Shown one piece after another: positions 33,753-45,895 of a stretch of 64,000 bases of DNA (position 1 is its first letter; each line of letters opens with the position of its first letter). This DNA is from Triplophysa rosa (Eukaryota; Chordata; Actinopteri; Cypriniformes; Nemacheilidae). Made by a program: the position numbers and the translations under genes. The notes under the pieces were generated by a model. The model ran no database searches and had not been told where the DNA came from. It saw only the letters and a program-made list of their open reading frames with translations. The stretch is taken from positions 1 to 64,000 of the forward strand of contig NW_026634485.1 of the NCBI RefSeq assembly GCF_024868665.1. Direction: 5' to 3'.

Positions 33753-35985
33753 AACCTTGTTTTGTGAGCAGAACTCAGTGACTATTCATGTGTGTTTCTA
33801 TGGTTGTTATAGAAACCGAATACTTTCTTAAATGGCACTTTATGTATGAATGAAGGTGTGGACCCACCCACCTATCCTTGGCAGACTTTTGAGCTTCTCG
33901 CAGAGAAAACCTCAGCCTCTGTCAAAGATTTAGTGACGATATAAAGAGGAAGAAATTTCTTCATAGCGCACTATGCTATTATTTAACCGCCCTAAATTGA
34001 GCGAAGAAATCCTCTTTTAGCGCGAAGAAGGTAGAGCGAGACTCGCTCCCTTAAGTTACTGCGCCGAAACAAGCCTCTGTGACCTATTTAGGAAAAGCCC
34101 AAGGTACTGTTAATGATGGTTAAGTTAACTTCATTTTAATGTGACCCTATAAAACAAAGAAATCTTTTATAGAGAGTCCCGATATCGTTTGACCGCCCTA
34201 ATCTTAGCGAAGACATCCTTTTGTAGTGCGAAGGAAATAATGGAGCGAATTTCCTCTCTAGTTCGTGTACGGCCGAATTATGTGTAACTTTGAGGCATTG
34301 CGTGTTCCAATGTCTTTCAGCTCTCACACACCACTTCCCGAAGTTTAACCATTTAGACTAGCTAACTAATGCGTGCTTTCTTGTTTCCTCTTTTCGAGTA
34401 GACGAGGCGGAAGGATACTGTTTACTGTATATTGTATAGTTAAATAGTAGATGACGACCGTTTAAAGGGGAATGTGATAAAAATCTTGATCAAGTTAATT
34501 GTACGACGGCGAAGAAATCCCATTGTGTTTGTTTGTTTGTTCGTTACTGTGGGTTTTAACTCAGTGTTTGGGCAGCGAAGAAATTCTGCCGCGCGTCAGG
34601 TCATATAGCGAACTGACACCGAACTCGGATCCGCCGAGATCAAACGTCACCATCCGTGACGCTTCCCCAGCGGGCAATTGGATTTGAATTTATATCAATT
34701 TGATGTCAAATGTTGCAACAGCCTTTTCTTGTAGACCCAGTTTGAATTTCATTATTTAATCTGTGTTTTACGTTATTTTTGATGTAAATTCTTGTCAACA
34801 GCAAGTGCCGCTGGAGTGTTTAAAGTGATTGTTGAAGTCTTTGTTTAAAACGAGAGTTAGACGTAAGACGTAATAACGTTGAAGTCTAGGGTAGGGTGTT
34901 ACATCTCACTAACACCAGAGGGCAGTGTGTCGTAAGTGGCTAACACTTTCCTAACTCCACCCCTTCCTCCCTGACTTCCCTTTGGCGTGGCTCGACCACG
35001 CCACCTTGTGGGTCCTCTCAGTCAGTCTTTTCCCTTTTTAACTTCTCTCATTTCCGTTTTGGATGTTTTGATTTCTCAGTTTATTTTGTTCATTTGCTTT
35101 TTATTTTTATTTTCAGTTTAATTAATTATTATTATAAGAATAATTAGTTTTCGGGTTTACGTGGTTTTAATTTTGTTTTCAGTTATTTCAATATTGTATG
35201 TTTCTTTTTTGTTTCATTTCTCATTATTCCCCATACTGCTCCCTACCTAGGAACATAATTAATTAAATTTGATTTTAAGTAATTCACTGGGCTCGCAAAT
35301 CTTAAAGTTTTGACCTTTTATTTTGCTCTTCTGGTTTATTTCCAGCTATGCCATTAACCCTAATTCAGCCTTTGTGTTTCCCTATAGGTAGCACTTTCTC
35401 TAAGGCACCTGGGTAGTGAAGTGACGTCTCTCTCCTCAGTGGTGTCTGGTGGGCGGATTTGGCTGTCCTGGCATGCCGGCACTGGTGGCGGATAGCCTCG
35501 GATACCTCAGTCCCCGCACTCTAGGTGACGGCACGCAGGGAGACTTCAGCCACTGGCACTCCGGTGCGAGTGGGGACCAATAGTGCTGACTGGTGCACTG
35601 CAGCAATTTTGGGGTATATAACGCCGGGAAGTGCCACTTAGCGGGAAGAAAAACCTATGGGCTATGTCTGTTGCGAGTGGCACCCCCAGATAAAATCCCA
35701 ATTTTCTTTGTGCCCGTCAGTCGGTTACTCACTAGGTACTGCCAGGTTGGCTGAGAGTTGTGACTGTTTGTGTGGTCGCCCTGAGTGGCGTGTAGGGCAA
35801 GGGATCTGAGGGGTCTGCCGCTGTGTGTCCAGAAAGGCCGGAAAGTTGGACCTGCTTTACGAGGACCCACCTGGAGGCCCTCACTTCACGCCCAGGTCTA
35901 TTAAATGAGGTACAGCGCCTACTGAGTTGCTATAGGCGGAAAGAGAAGTAGAAACACTCCTTGTGCTTTTCTCTCTCGCCCCCCA
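33753..35985 (+). other. 2.2 kb leader of the env-bearing retroelement
   Basis: Between the 5' repeat and gag. It is non-coding, with an internal direct repeat (ACCGCCCTAA then AGCGAAGA at 33985 and 34192, 207 bp apart) and a GTATATAA box near 35615 just before gag. The primer binding site was not identified. Very long for a leader; it may include an older LTR or a separate insertion. Confidence 0.5.
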
Positions 35986-37500
35986 GTGCGCCAGCAGCAT
36001 GTCCAGATCATCCAGTCCTGCCACCCACTGGGACCAGCTAGGGCCTGGCTGAGCGCAATGACGGAGGCCCTCCTGCCCGAGGCGACCAGGGACCTACTGG
36101 ACTGGACCCGTGAGCAGCTGGATGACGACTTGAACCGGCTGATGGCCTACGATCCAGTACAGAGCTACACCCACAAGGAGCTGGTCAAGATCATCGGGGC
36201 CCTTGCCCACAACCTCATCGCCCAGGTGAAGCTGAGCGACGGAAACGTTACCCTCCTGGAGCAAGACACAGTAGCACTAAAGCTTCAGGCTGAGGAGGCT
36301 CTTAGGAACCAGGCAGACGCCCAGAATCGCCTAGATCAACTGACCCTGGAGGCCCAGAAGCCAGCAACGGAGGAGTGGCACGTAGAGCTAAAGGAGGAGG
36401 TGGAAAGGCTACAGGAAACTTTGACCGACCTCCGTACAGACACCGAGCGCAGAGAACGATTGGAAAAACAGGCCCGCGAGGACCTGGAATGCAAGCTCCA
36501 AGAAGCAGAGACTCTTTTAAAACGAGCTGAAACCGAACTGAAAGAGAGAGAGAGAGGCAAAAGCCAAAGCTTCCGAAAGACACTTTCAAGCAGCCCGAGC
36601 TGAAGTCCAAGCCTTGGCTCAGCAACAAGACCAGCTCAAAGCTGAATTTGATACAGTGCAAAGAGAACTGAAGTACGCCTATCACTTCCAGGCTGAACAA
36701 AGGGGGGGAAAGACACCACTGAATCTCCCCCGACAAGTTGGAACAGACTTCCCAGCCAAGCAAGGTCCAAGAAAGAAGAAGCTGGTAACCCGCTGTTTAA
36801 AGCATCACCCGCCAGTGTCCTAGAGCCTCTAACCGCCATTGAGGGATGGGAGCGTCTCCACAGAACCCCTACAACGACCCACGGCATGGCTCCCAAGGAC
36901 CTTGACAAGCTGGCCAGAAATATCCCCATGTTTACCCCAAACCCTGCAGGAGGACACGATGTACATGCCTACCTGCAGGATATTGACTTTCATTTGGAAA
37001 CCATGGTAAATGTTTCCACCAGAGACAGACTGTATTTGCTCAGGATTAACTAACGCCGCGAGGTGCGCAGCTTCCTGGACCGGCAGTCAGACACTGTAAA
37101 AAGGGATTACAAGCAACTGCAGCAGGTTCTAATAAAGGAGTTTTCATACCCAGAGTCTGAGCAGGGACTGGTTGCTGCCATGGACCTCAAACAGGGCCAT
37201 TTCGAAACCCCACTGGCTTATTATAATAGACTGAGACAAACCTACTTTGGGGCCAGAAACGAGCCAGAAATGGAGGAGGATTTTAACTTTAGAACTCTTT
37301 TCCTGCGTAACTTGCATCCTAGTGTGAGTCATCACTTAGGAGTTATGGCATGCCCCCGCACCATGACCACTCAACAGCTGCCGGACATGGCCCATAAGGC
37401 CTATGTTAAGCACAAGACTACCTCTGAAAAGACTGTTAAAAATCCTGTTATTTTCCCTGTCTCTGAACACTACCCAGCGCTGACTCTAGAGGGCGCCAAA
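35986..37500 (+). pseudogene. Gag of the env-bearing retroelement
   Basis: The first frame (35986-36603) encodes a helical, coiled-coil-rich protein with heptads of L and E. After a frame change, the capsid-like part resumes (36800 on) with MAPKDLDKLARNIPMFTP, is broken by TAA at 37051-37053 and continues in the same frame with REVRSFLDRQSDTVKRDY and HLGVMACPRTMT. No zinc knuckle was seen; a basic arginine-rich region follows instead. Old, disabled copy. Confidence 0.7.
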
Positions 37501-39444
37501 CCGCATCACAATGCTAGGCCTGGCAACAGAGAGACAAGGGACTTTACTGCCACTGAATGGTATGACTACTCGGGTGCTCGAGCCAAGCATCCGACAGGGC
37601 ACCCCGAGAGGCCCAGGGGCAGACCCCGCTGGTCAGACGACCCAAGGGACAGTGCTGCATGGGAAACTAATCGCCGACCTAGGCGTCACCGACCCACGCC
37701 AGCAGGCACAACCAGCCCAAACAGTCATCGGAGGAATGCACCTCAACGCCCCCGTGACAAGTCCAAGTCTCACCTGACCTCAGAGTCGGCAGAGATCCTG
37801 AAGATATTAAAGGAGTTGATTCAAAAAGGGCCTAACAAGCCATACGAAAAGGATATGTCAGACTCCTCACGACTACGAGTGGCGGAAATCAACAAACCTT
37901 CAGAATGCCCTCCTCCTAAAGACAATCCCCAGACCTCTGCCAACGCCCCCATAAACTCTGAGCCAACCTCCCGGACACCAAAGTATTCGGGAGTCCAAAA
38001 TGCACCCCAGCTGACGGCTGATCACCCAGAACAAACCAAAACACTCCAGCCCATCATCGATCAAGAGCCCAAGGTACCCGAAAGTGCTGTGCTAGTTGTC
38101 TGTCTCCGAACCGAACAACCGGAAATCAGCCCTAACTGCTTGTCAGTCACCACACAGGCCCCCGTACCAAGTCTCCTGGGAAACCTGATCGAGAAAGGAG
38201 TGGCCAGGAAACTTTATCTAGCCATCACCTTGGAACATGAGGTGAGATTAGAGGCCCTTGTTGACACCGGAGCTGACCTCACGCTGATGTCATCCCAGTT
38301 GTTTCACAGACTCTCGGAAGAAGCTAAGAGACAGAATCGGACTCTCAAGCCACAGAGATGTGTATTGAACATGCAGTCATACAGCCAAACTGAGGTCCGA
38401 CTAGAACAAATAACCCCCATACACCTGACCATCGGTCCCATGAGTCTGGTACACCCTGTGTACATCTCACCAATGGTCACCTATCCTCTCCTCATTGGCA
38501 AAGATTTGCTAGATCGCTTTGAGCTCCTGATGGACTTTAAACAGCTAAAAATCTGGGCTCAAGTGCGAGAACCACTGCCTTCCCAATCAACCAACCCAGT
38601 TGAAGTGCGCTGCCAGGTCACAGAGGTCAGCGACCAACCCCCAGCCGGTCACAAGAACACAGACTCAAGGCCGGCCCCAAGTTCAGGGACACCACTCTGC
38701 ACCTTGCAACCAGCCAAGGACCCAGACAGCTACTGCCCTCGGGTCAAGGAAGCCATACACCTGAACAACATGGCAATAACAGACACTGTTTTGGCACTAT
38801 GGGTAGACAATTCAGCCATCAGCCCCACACTGTTCTATGCTCTCACTACGAACACACCGGACATTCCTTTTGTTGTAAAGAGCACACGATTCTCATTGGG
38901 CTCCTACCTGTCAACCATGGTAACGGCCATAGGCGTCTGCGCTTTGAACTTGAAATGGAATGGCCGGTCCTTAACCCACTACTTTCTGGTTCTTCAGGAC
39001 TCACCACATGACATCTACATTGGGGCAGACATCCTAGTTCATCTCCAAGTTCACATAGATACTATCAATGATGTGGTGTGGGCCCCATTGACTGCACAAC
39101 CCCCTGTGGACCTCGTCAACCACATACACCTGGCATCAGGTCAGACCATCCCAGAAGTCTGTATCCTGGTGAATGAAGTTGAAACTGCAGTACCTGCTTA
39201 CACCAAAGGGGTCACTGTGCGGCTCAACATGTGGCGTGGCCAAACCCTCAACCACACCCTAGCCTACTTCCAGCCATCAGTGGAATGTGTGGAGCTTGGC
39301 CTCACCCCGGAAGCCACACCCCTAACTGAAGTTACATCCCGTGCAGTTCACATCCTGTTCAACAACTGCACAGCTACACCTATTAAGCTTCCTAAGGGCT
39401 ACCGTGTGGGATGGTTAATGAGCCAAGATTTCCATGACCTTTAA
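37063..39444 (+). pseudogene. Gag-capsid end plus aspartic protease frame (793 residues)
   Basis: A long uninterrupted frame in three parts. The capsid C-terminus is followed by a low-complexity proline/arginine region (residues about 150-330). A retroviral-type protease follows, with LVDTGADLTLM near residue 410 and LLIGKDLLDRF near 475. The distal 300 residues contain a second protease-like segment with IYIGADILV. It ends at a single TAA (39442-39444), after which the same frame stays open into RT. Confidence 0.75.
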
Positions 39445-40725
39445 CTCACCATACCAGTCATAGGTCCCATCCCACCACCACTGATTCCAGAGGGGAGTCT
39501 GGATAACACAGCTCTCACAGCACCTTTCCAGATGGTCTCCATCACCTCGGTCATGCCAATGGCCAAAGAACAGGTCTGCAGGACCGAATGGACCAAACAC
39601 TGTCTTTCTGTGTACATTGTCTGTAGCCAACCCATCTGTGAAGCCAATGAAATCACCACCCCTGTAACTGTCAACAAGACAGATGACGCAACGATGGAGG
39701 AGCCTTACCCTGGATTTGAAGCACAAGTCCAACAAATCCTGAAGGATGCAGATGCCATACAGGACGGAGCAGACCTCCAGAAACTTCGACAGGTACTGTA
39801 CAAGTACAAGGCGTCATTCGCAAAAGACTCTTTAGACTGTGGCCTCACTAACCTTCATATGGTACGAATTCCCTCGCACCCAAATGCTCCCCCCACATTC
39901 GTCAGGCAGTACAAAATCCCCATTGCTTCACATGAGCCAGTACAAGAGATCATCGAATCTATGCTGGAAAAGGGTGTCATCCGTCCCTGCAACAGCACCT
40001 ACTCAGCACCCATCTGGCCTGTCCTTAAACCCAACGGCATGTGGCGACCAACAATTGATTACAGAAAACTGAATCAGCAGGTACCCCTGTCACGATGACT
40101 CAGCTGGAACAGGAGATCCCCAGGATAAGGGGGGCTACCATCTTCTCCACACTTGATGTAGCCTCAGGATTCTGGACTATACCGGTGCACCCCGAAGATC
40201 AACACAAGCTGGCCTTCACCTTTGGCAACCGACAATACACCTTCGCACGGTGCCCCTTTGGATATGCCAACTCACCAGCCGAATTCAACATCTTCCTCAA
40301 CAAAGCATGCCCGGATGCGCAGAGTGAGAGGCAACCTCGTCTACGTAGATGACGTCCTCATGAAAAGCAAGAGTGTAGGCTACCACCTAAGGGAGATAGA
40401 TCACGTCCTAGACCAACTGACAACAGCCGGTGCTAAGATTGCTCTCCACAAGGGACAATGGTGTAAAACCAAGGTGAACTATGTCGGACTACTCATAGGA
40501 CCACACGGCATTGAACCCCAGTCCAGCCGCATACAAGCCATACAGAGCATAAAAACTCCTGCAAACATCTCAGAACTGCGAAGTTTCCTTGGAGTGTGCA
40601 ATTACTCACGACAGCTCATCGAGGACTACTCCGACATTGCACGACCTTTAACTTCCCTTCTAAAGAAGAACTGCCCATTTCTGTGGACTGAAGCTCAGGA
40701 CAACGCTGTGACTGAGCTCAAATGA
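39445..40725 (+). pseudogene. Reverse transcriptase of the env-bearing retroelement
   Basis: The frame after the TAA contains SAPIWPVLKPNGMWRPTIDY and RKLNQQVPL, followed by STLDVASGFWTIPV, CPFGYANSPAEFN and the catalytic YVDDVLM. The frame changes near 40098 and again near 40315. The RT palm is otherwise complete. The thumb-like region includes ELRSFLGVCNYSRQLI. Confidence 0.8.
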
Positions 40726-41438
40726 CATCTGTGCTCAGCTCCATGTCTGATCCTCAGAAAGAATTCTACCTCGAAACTGGATTCTCTAACCACTGCCTCA
40801 GCACTGGTTTGTACCAACGACACGATCAGGACAAGAGAGTGGTCGCGTATGCCAGCAAAACACTGCTCCCGCCCGAGCTTAAGTATTCAGACTGTGAAAA
40901 AGCCCTGCTCTGCACTGTATGGGCAATTCAGCGATGCTCCAATTATATTGGAGCACAGAAGGTGATCATAGAAACCTGCCACCAGCATGTCACGTTCCTC
41001 AATAGTCAACGCATCAGAGATGGCATCGTCACCAACGCACGCATAGCCATGTGGTTGATGGCCCTCCAAGGACACAACATTGAGGCACGGTATGCTCAAA
41101 ATCACAGGTCTGCACTAGGCAATGGACTTGCTGCATGTCAAAGCTGCTCTGATGACACACCAACCACAACGTTGAAGACAGAGGAAACCCAGCTGCAAGA
41201 ATGCACCTGTCACGGGTACTTGGAAGAAAATGTATGCCAAGGCATGCCAACGGCCTATGTCGATGGATGCTCATACAATCACCAGGGTACCCTAAAGGCT
41301 GGAGCAGGTGTATTGTGGGTAAACAACAAACCTTGCCCACCCAAACACTTCAACCTGGGACCACAGTCATCACAGTGGGCGGAAGTGGCAGCCATCCTGA
41401 TCACCCTCCAGATTGCATCGGCGCACAGCATCAAATAA
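40722..41438 (+). pseudogene. Two RNase H modules
   Basis: First a degenerate tether-like RNase H (KRVVAYASKTLLPPELKYSD, EKALLCTVWAIQRC), then a second domain with AYVDGCSYNHQGTLKAGAGV and SQWAEVAAILITL. A second, retrovirus-type RNase H after a degraded first one is known in retroviruses and some Ty3/gypsy lineages. The frame ends at a stop before the domain is complete. Confidence 0.7.
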
Positions 41439-41694
41439 CTCCTTATCTGCACGGACACGAACTACGCCAGACTAAGCTTCACATGTCATCTCCCGGGTTG
41501 GACACAGAATTGGTTCAGAACTGCTAACAATAAGCCAGTCAAGCATCAACACCTGTTCCAAGCATGCAACGTCATCACAATGGTACACGATATGCTTGTC
41601 TACTGGAAAAAGGTAAAAGGACACTCAAAACAACCTGGCCAAGACAAAGACCTCAATGACCAGACAGATGCCCTTGCATAAGTAGGCGCACTCC

Positions 41695-43155
41695 ATGGTG
41701 ACCCGTGGTCACCGCCAAACCACCCCATCTGTGGCAGCGGTAACACGCAGCCACCGCCCGGCGCACGCTGTTGCACCTGCATCACAAACCCTAGCACTCA
41801 CTCCACAGATTTCAAACGACGACATAGCTTCGCTCCAAGCCTCTGACAACACCACACAAGCAATGTTAAACCACCTCACAAACCCCTCCACCTACCCCAT
41901 CACATCTTCTGACCTCGCTAATGTCCCAGGCCTCAAGCGGCTAAATGACATCAAGCACATGCTGCGTGTGACAGACAACATCATCTGGTATGTCCCTGAT
42001 GACCTCACAACACCAAAACTTGTGGTTCCCCAGTGCCAAAGGGGGGTCATGCTGATGTATGCCCACGACGCACCATGTGCTGGACACCACGGTATTTGAG
42101 CCACCTACTAGACACTAAAACAGGTGGCATACTGGCCCGGAATGCAGCAAGATGTAACAGAGTATGTCAGAGGATGTCTGGTTTGCTGCCAGTTCCAGCC
42201 TACAAACCCAAACCACAGAGCTCCACTGCAACGCAGAGGAATAACATTCCCATGGTCAGACCTACAGATCGACTGGGTCGGACCCTTACCCAGGTCGACG
42301 AGGGGCAACAAATATTTCTTGACGGTTGTGTGCCAGTTCACCAAGTGGGTAGAGTACCTCCCAGCGCCCAACAACACGGCCCAAACAACAGCATATCTCT
42401 TGATTAACCACGTCTTCGCGAGGTTCGGGCTTCCCTTGGGAGTTAACTCAGACAGGGGGACACACTTATGGCTGAGATTATGCAAGAGACTTGGAAACTG
42501 CTGGGTGTACAAGCCCAGCTCCACATCAGTCATCATCCCATCTCATTCGGTCAAGTGGAACACGAACCAACAGAGGACAGTGGTTGGTATGTTGAAAAAG
42601 TTTGTGGCAGCGAACCAGAAGGACTGGGACGTGAAACTCCCCCTGGTGCTTATGGCCATTACAGCAACCCCGAGTCAGTCAACTGGCGTGACTCCCTTCG
42701 AGCTGATGACGGGACGACGGATGACTCTGCCGCTACACCTGTTATACCAGCCCGGAGACTCAAACCTGGTCACAGCTTACACCACTCACCAGTACCTAGA
42801 GGAGCTGCACAGGCATCTGAGAACTGTGTTTGCTTTCGCCCAACAACAACTCCAGAAGAGTGCGGAAGGTCGGAAAGCATACTACGATCAGAAAGCATCA
42901 CGAGAAGAACTGGATGTGAGTGACCGGGTCTGGTACTACAGCTTCGCCCGGCCACTGCAGACAGCCTCACATCGGCTATCCAAGAAGTTTTTGCCACACT
43001 GGGCTGGACCCTATGAGATTGTCGACAAACTTTCCCCTGTTGCCTACAGGATCAGGATTAGCAGGGGACAAACAGAACCGATCCTCAAGTGGGTCCATCA
43101 CAATCAGATTAAAAGACACGTAGCCCCTGGGCGAGAAAGGAAAGGGGGGGGCTAA
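41695..43155 (+). pseudogene. Integrase of the env-bearing retroelement
   Basis: The N-terminal zinc-binding region (HDAPCAGHHG, then CLVCCQFQ) is broken by stops near 42100. From 42124 a 343-residue frame carries the catalytic core: D in [10 protein letters not shown] and D in VNSDRGTHL. The position expected for E reads [17 protein letters not shown], so the glutamate motif is altered. The C-terminal part ([30 protein letters not shown]) is intact. Confidence 0.8.
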
Positions 43156-43290
43156 CACTAACTAGATTGAGCTCCCTCCTTACTGAATCAACGCCGAAGA
43201 ACTCACCATTAGGGAAAGCTACGAACAAAAGACTGACCAGCTAAAGAACTTCACCACTTATCCACTGCTTTCTCTCCCTTTGTCACCAGG

Positions 43291-44400
43291 ATGTTGCTGT
43301 GGCTCACCACCCTGAGTCTTTGCCTGGCTGGAGGGCTGCTCCAACCAGATGTTGTGTCGCCAGGCCCTACATCGGGCATCGTCTTGAGGGAACAACCGGG
43401 CCTCCTGGTCACTAACTGCCGGACACACACCCAGAAAGTGTACGTCCGACTCAATCCCCATGACGTCTACAGAGCACACTACCCCATCGCAGCACCACAA
43501 GTTGGATGGGCTGGCGGACGATGGACACAGACTGCCCTGGACCATGCAGAGGCCGACATCAGCCACATGCTCACCCAATTTCAGAAGGTGACCGTCACAC
43601 AAGCTGACCTGAATGGGCAAAATCGGCGCACCAAACCTGCGCATGTGCACCCTGACTAAAGACATCCATTACCTTTGCCCCAGTAAGCCTTTCCTCCGAG
43701 ACAACACCGAGGGAATCTGTGGGATGCACCCCATGAGGAGTGACACCCGCTGTCCAGCGGATGCCAAACCCCGGGTCCAAGTCACCTACACTCAGGCTGA
43801 GATTGTAGGAGACCGCTGGCTAGTCAACACCCCAGCCCGAGTAGCAACTTTAACCTACGACCAGCATGATACCGCCACCCGCATCAGCCTGCTCAACCAA
43901 ACTATGTGGATTCAAGTCCCAAAGGACGCAATCCTGCACATAGATGACCTGGCACTATACCATTTACCCAGTGAGGAATAAAATGCCGAGCTGGAGATCT
44001 CAACCTTCTTCAGGACCTATAACTTCACTCTTGGTCCTGAACTAGAAATGAGGATTGCCGAGGAGGGCCCCAGCTGATCGATATCACCCCCATCGACCAG
44101 GCCTTACAGACTCTGGGTCAGATGTCTGCTCTCGCCAACTCCCCTGTGGTCCGGTCCTGGACCGCCGCGGACACTGCACTGTGCCTCACCACTACATTAG
44201 GGTATGCCCTTGTTCTTGGTTTGTCCTTCATCCTTTACAGACGGGTCAACGGAATGCAGGAGTCAGTGGACAAGTGTACGGCGGCGTTTCCTCGGGCATT
44301 CAAATGGAGCCGCGAGAAGAGAGGCACGCAAGCTGAGCCCGAACCTAACCTCCTCGAGATGGACCCACCGCCAGGGCACCACAGCACCGAGGACCAGTAA
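43291..44400 (+). pseudogene. Envelope-like gene remnant
   Basis: Lies directly after integrase. A first frame (43291-43659) opens with a hydrophobic signal peptide (MLLWLTTLSLCLAGG). A second, overlapping frame (43613-43981) holds several cysteines and ends in TAA. A short further part has NFTLGPELEM, and a final frame (44122-44400) encodes a membrane span (about 44188-44245) followed by a basic cytoplasmic tail. Signal peptide, cysteine-rich ectodomain, single span and short tail is the plan of a type I envelope glycoprotein. No furin site or fusion peptide is certain. At least two frameshifts and one stop. I do not recognise the family. Confidence 0.55.
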
Positions 44401-44625
44401 GACCCACCGGTCACCTCGACCATTACGATCCAGACAACCATCGACCGTCTAAGCTTCTACAAACCCCGTCGTCCGAAAGGGGTGGATGTAGGGTATGGTC
44501 GGATCAAAGATTACCATCTGTGATCGTAAAACACAGTAAGCTATCAGCAGGACTTCGAGCAGGCACCGATGAGTCTGGGCAAATGGGCCTGTCTAAACAC
44601 CCCCCCTGGACTTCAAAGGAGGTTC

Positions 44626-45422
44626 GGGGGGGGAGGACAGGGCTGTTCAACAAAGTGACAAAAACCATGTCGCCCACAAGCTGAGAGCCTCGGTTTATTC
44701 CAAAAGAATCTCTCTTTCTCTCTATTTAACAACAAAAGACTGGTTTAAAGTGCATACACGTATACCCCCACGTTGTATGTTTGTCTCCCCGTTATTCACC
44801 TTCAATATATATCCTCCAATGCATGTGTGCGTCGTGGTATTTCTGTTTATATTTACATTCTTGTACAAACTACAGGTCAATGTGATTGTAACCCTTTCAT
44901 GGATCATATCAAAATGTTCCTCTTTTCATTTCTTAGAATATGGTGTATAGCACAGTAATGTATTTTTATACCATGTTCACTTTATTTTATTCTAAGACTA
45001 TCTACTGCTCCAAACTCCCAGGCGACCATAAATGCAAATGCGTGCCGGACAAAGAAACATGTTTTTGCGCCCAAAACTATCTCATCACGTTGGATCGCCC
45101 ACCTCGAAGGGGCGTGACGCCCTCGGGGTTAAAACATCTGTCCGCTCACTTGTGTTCGCTCGCTCGTATTCGCACGCTCGTGTTCTTTCACTCATGTTCT
45201 TTCAACCTCTCGAGACCTGTCTCTCCTCGGAGACAGCTTCTTCCGGCAGTTTGCTTCAGCTAAATCCGATGGACTCACGGCTTGCCCTGAACACACCAGG
45301 ACCCTTTGATACGCACGCCAGCACGTGTCCCGAGAAACAAAGAAGCCAATGCAAGTATCTGAACTATTGCTAACTAGTTGCGTATAAGCTTTGCCCCTTT
45401 TAAATAACGAGATTGTCCTCGA
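44626..45422 (+). repeat. LTR-like direct repeat, 3' copy (797 bp)
   Basis: Partner of 32979-33752. A purine-rich stretch (AAAGGAGG and the G run) precedes it, as expected of a polypurine tract before a 3' LTR. Confidence 0.75.
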
Positions 45423-45895
45423 TGGTTCATGCAGATGTGAATAGCTGATTTAATACTGCCATTTTCTTTGCTTTATCTATTTCTTTCATTCTCTACTGTT
45501 TTACGTGTTTATGTTTGTTTGTTAATGTTTGATTTGTGTTAGCTAGTTGATTTTAGTTCCCCCGTAGTGTAGATAAATAAACCACATGTGTATCCACGCT
45601 CAAATTGTTTCTGTGTTTATTTATCACATATCAACGTCACTTAAACTGCTTGATTTCGTTAAGATTTCTGAAGTGGTACTGTACTACAGTAAGAATATTG
45701 TTTTTCCAGGCCAGGGGAGTAATATTTCTTAGAGTTAATATACGATCTGCTGATCACTCGCTGGACGAGTGTATTTAGTTTGTCGCTGTTATTGGCTCTG
45801 CTGCATCAGGTAAAGTGTATAAAATAATTAATGGTTAATCACCATTAATTATTTGTAGGTTACTGTGTTTAAACTCACAGTTTCCCCGAAATACA
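45423..45895. other. Extra DNA between the 3' repeat and the resumed DIRS gag
   Basis: Not present after the 5' repeat. It contains AGATAAATAAACC near 45573 and a near-perfect short palindrome, TTAATGGT...ACCATTAA, at 45830-45846. It is either an LTR end lost from the 5' copy or a further insertion. Confidence 0.4.
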
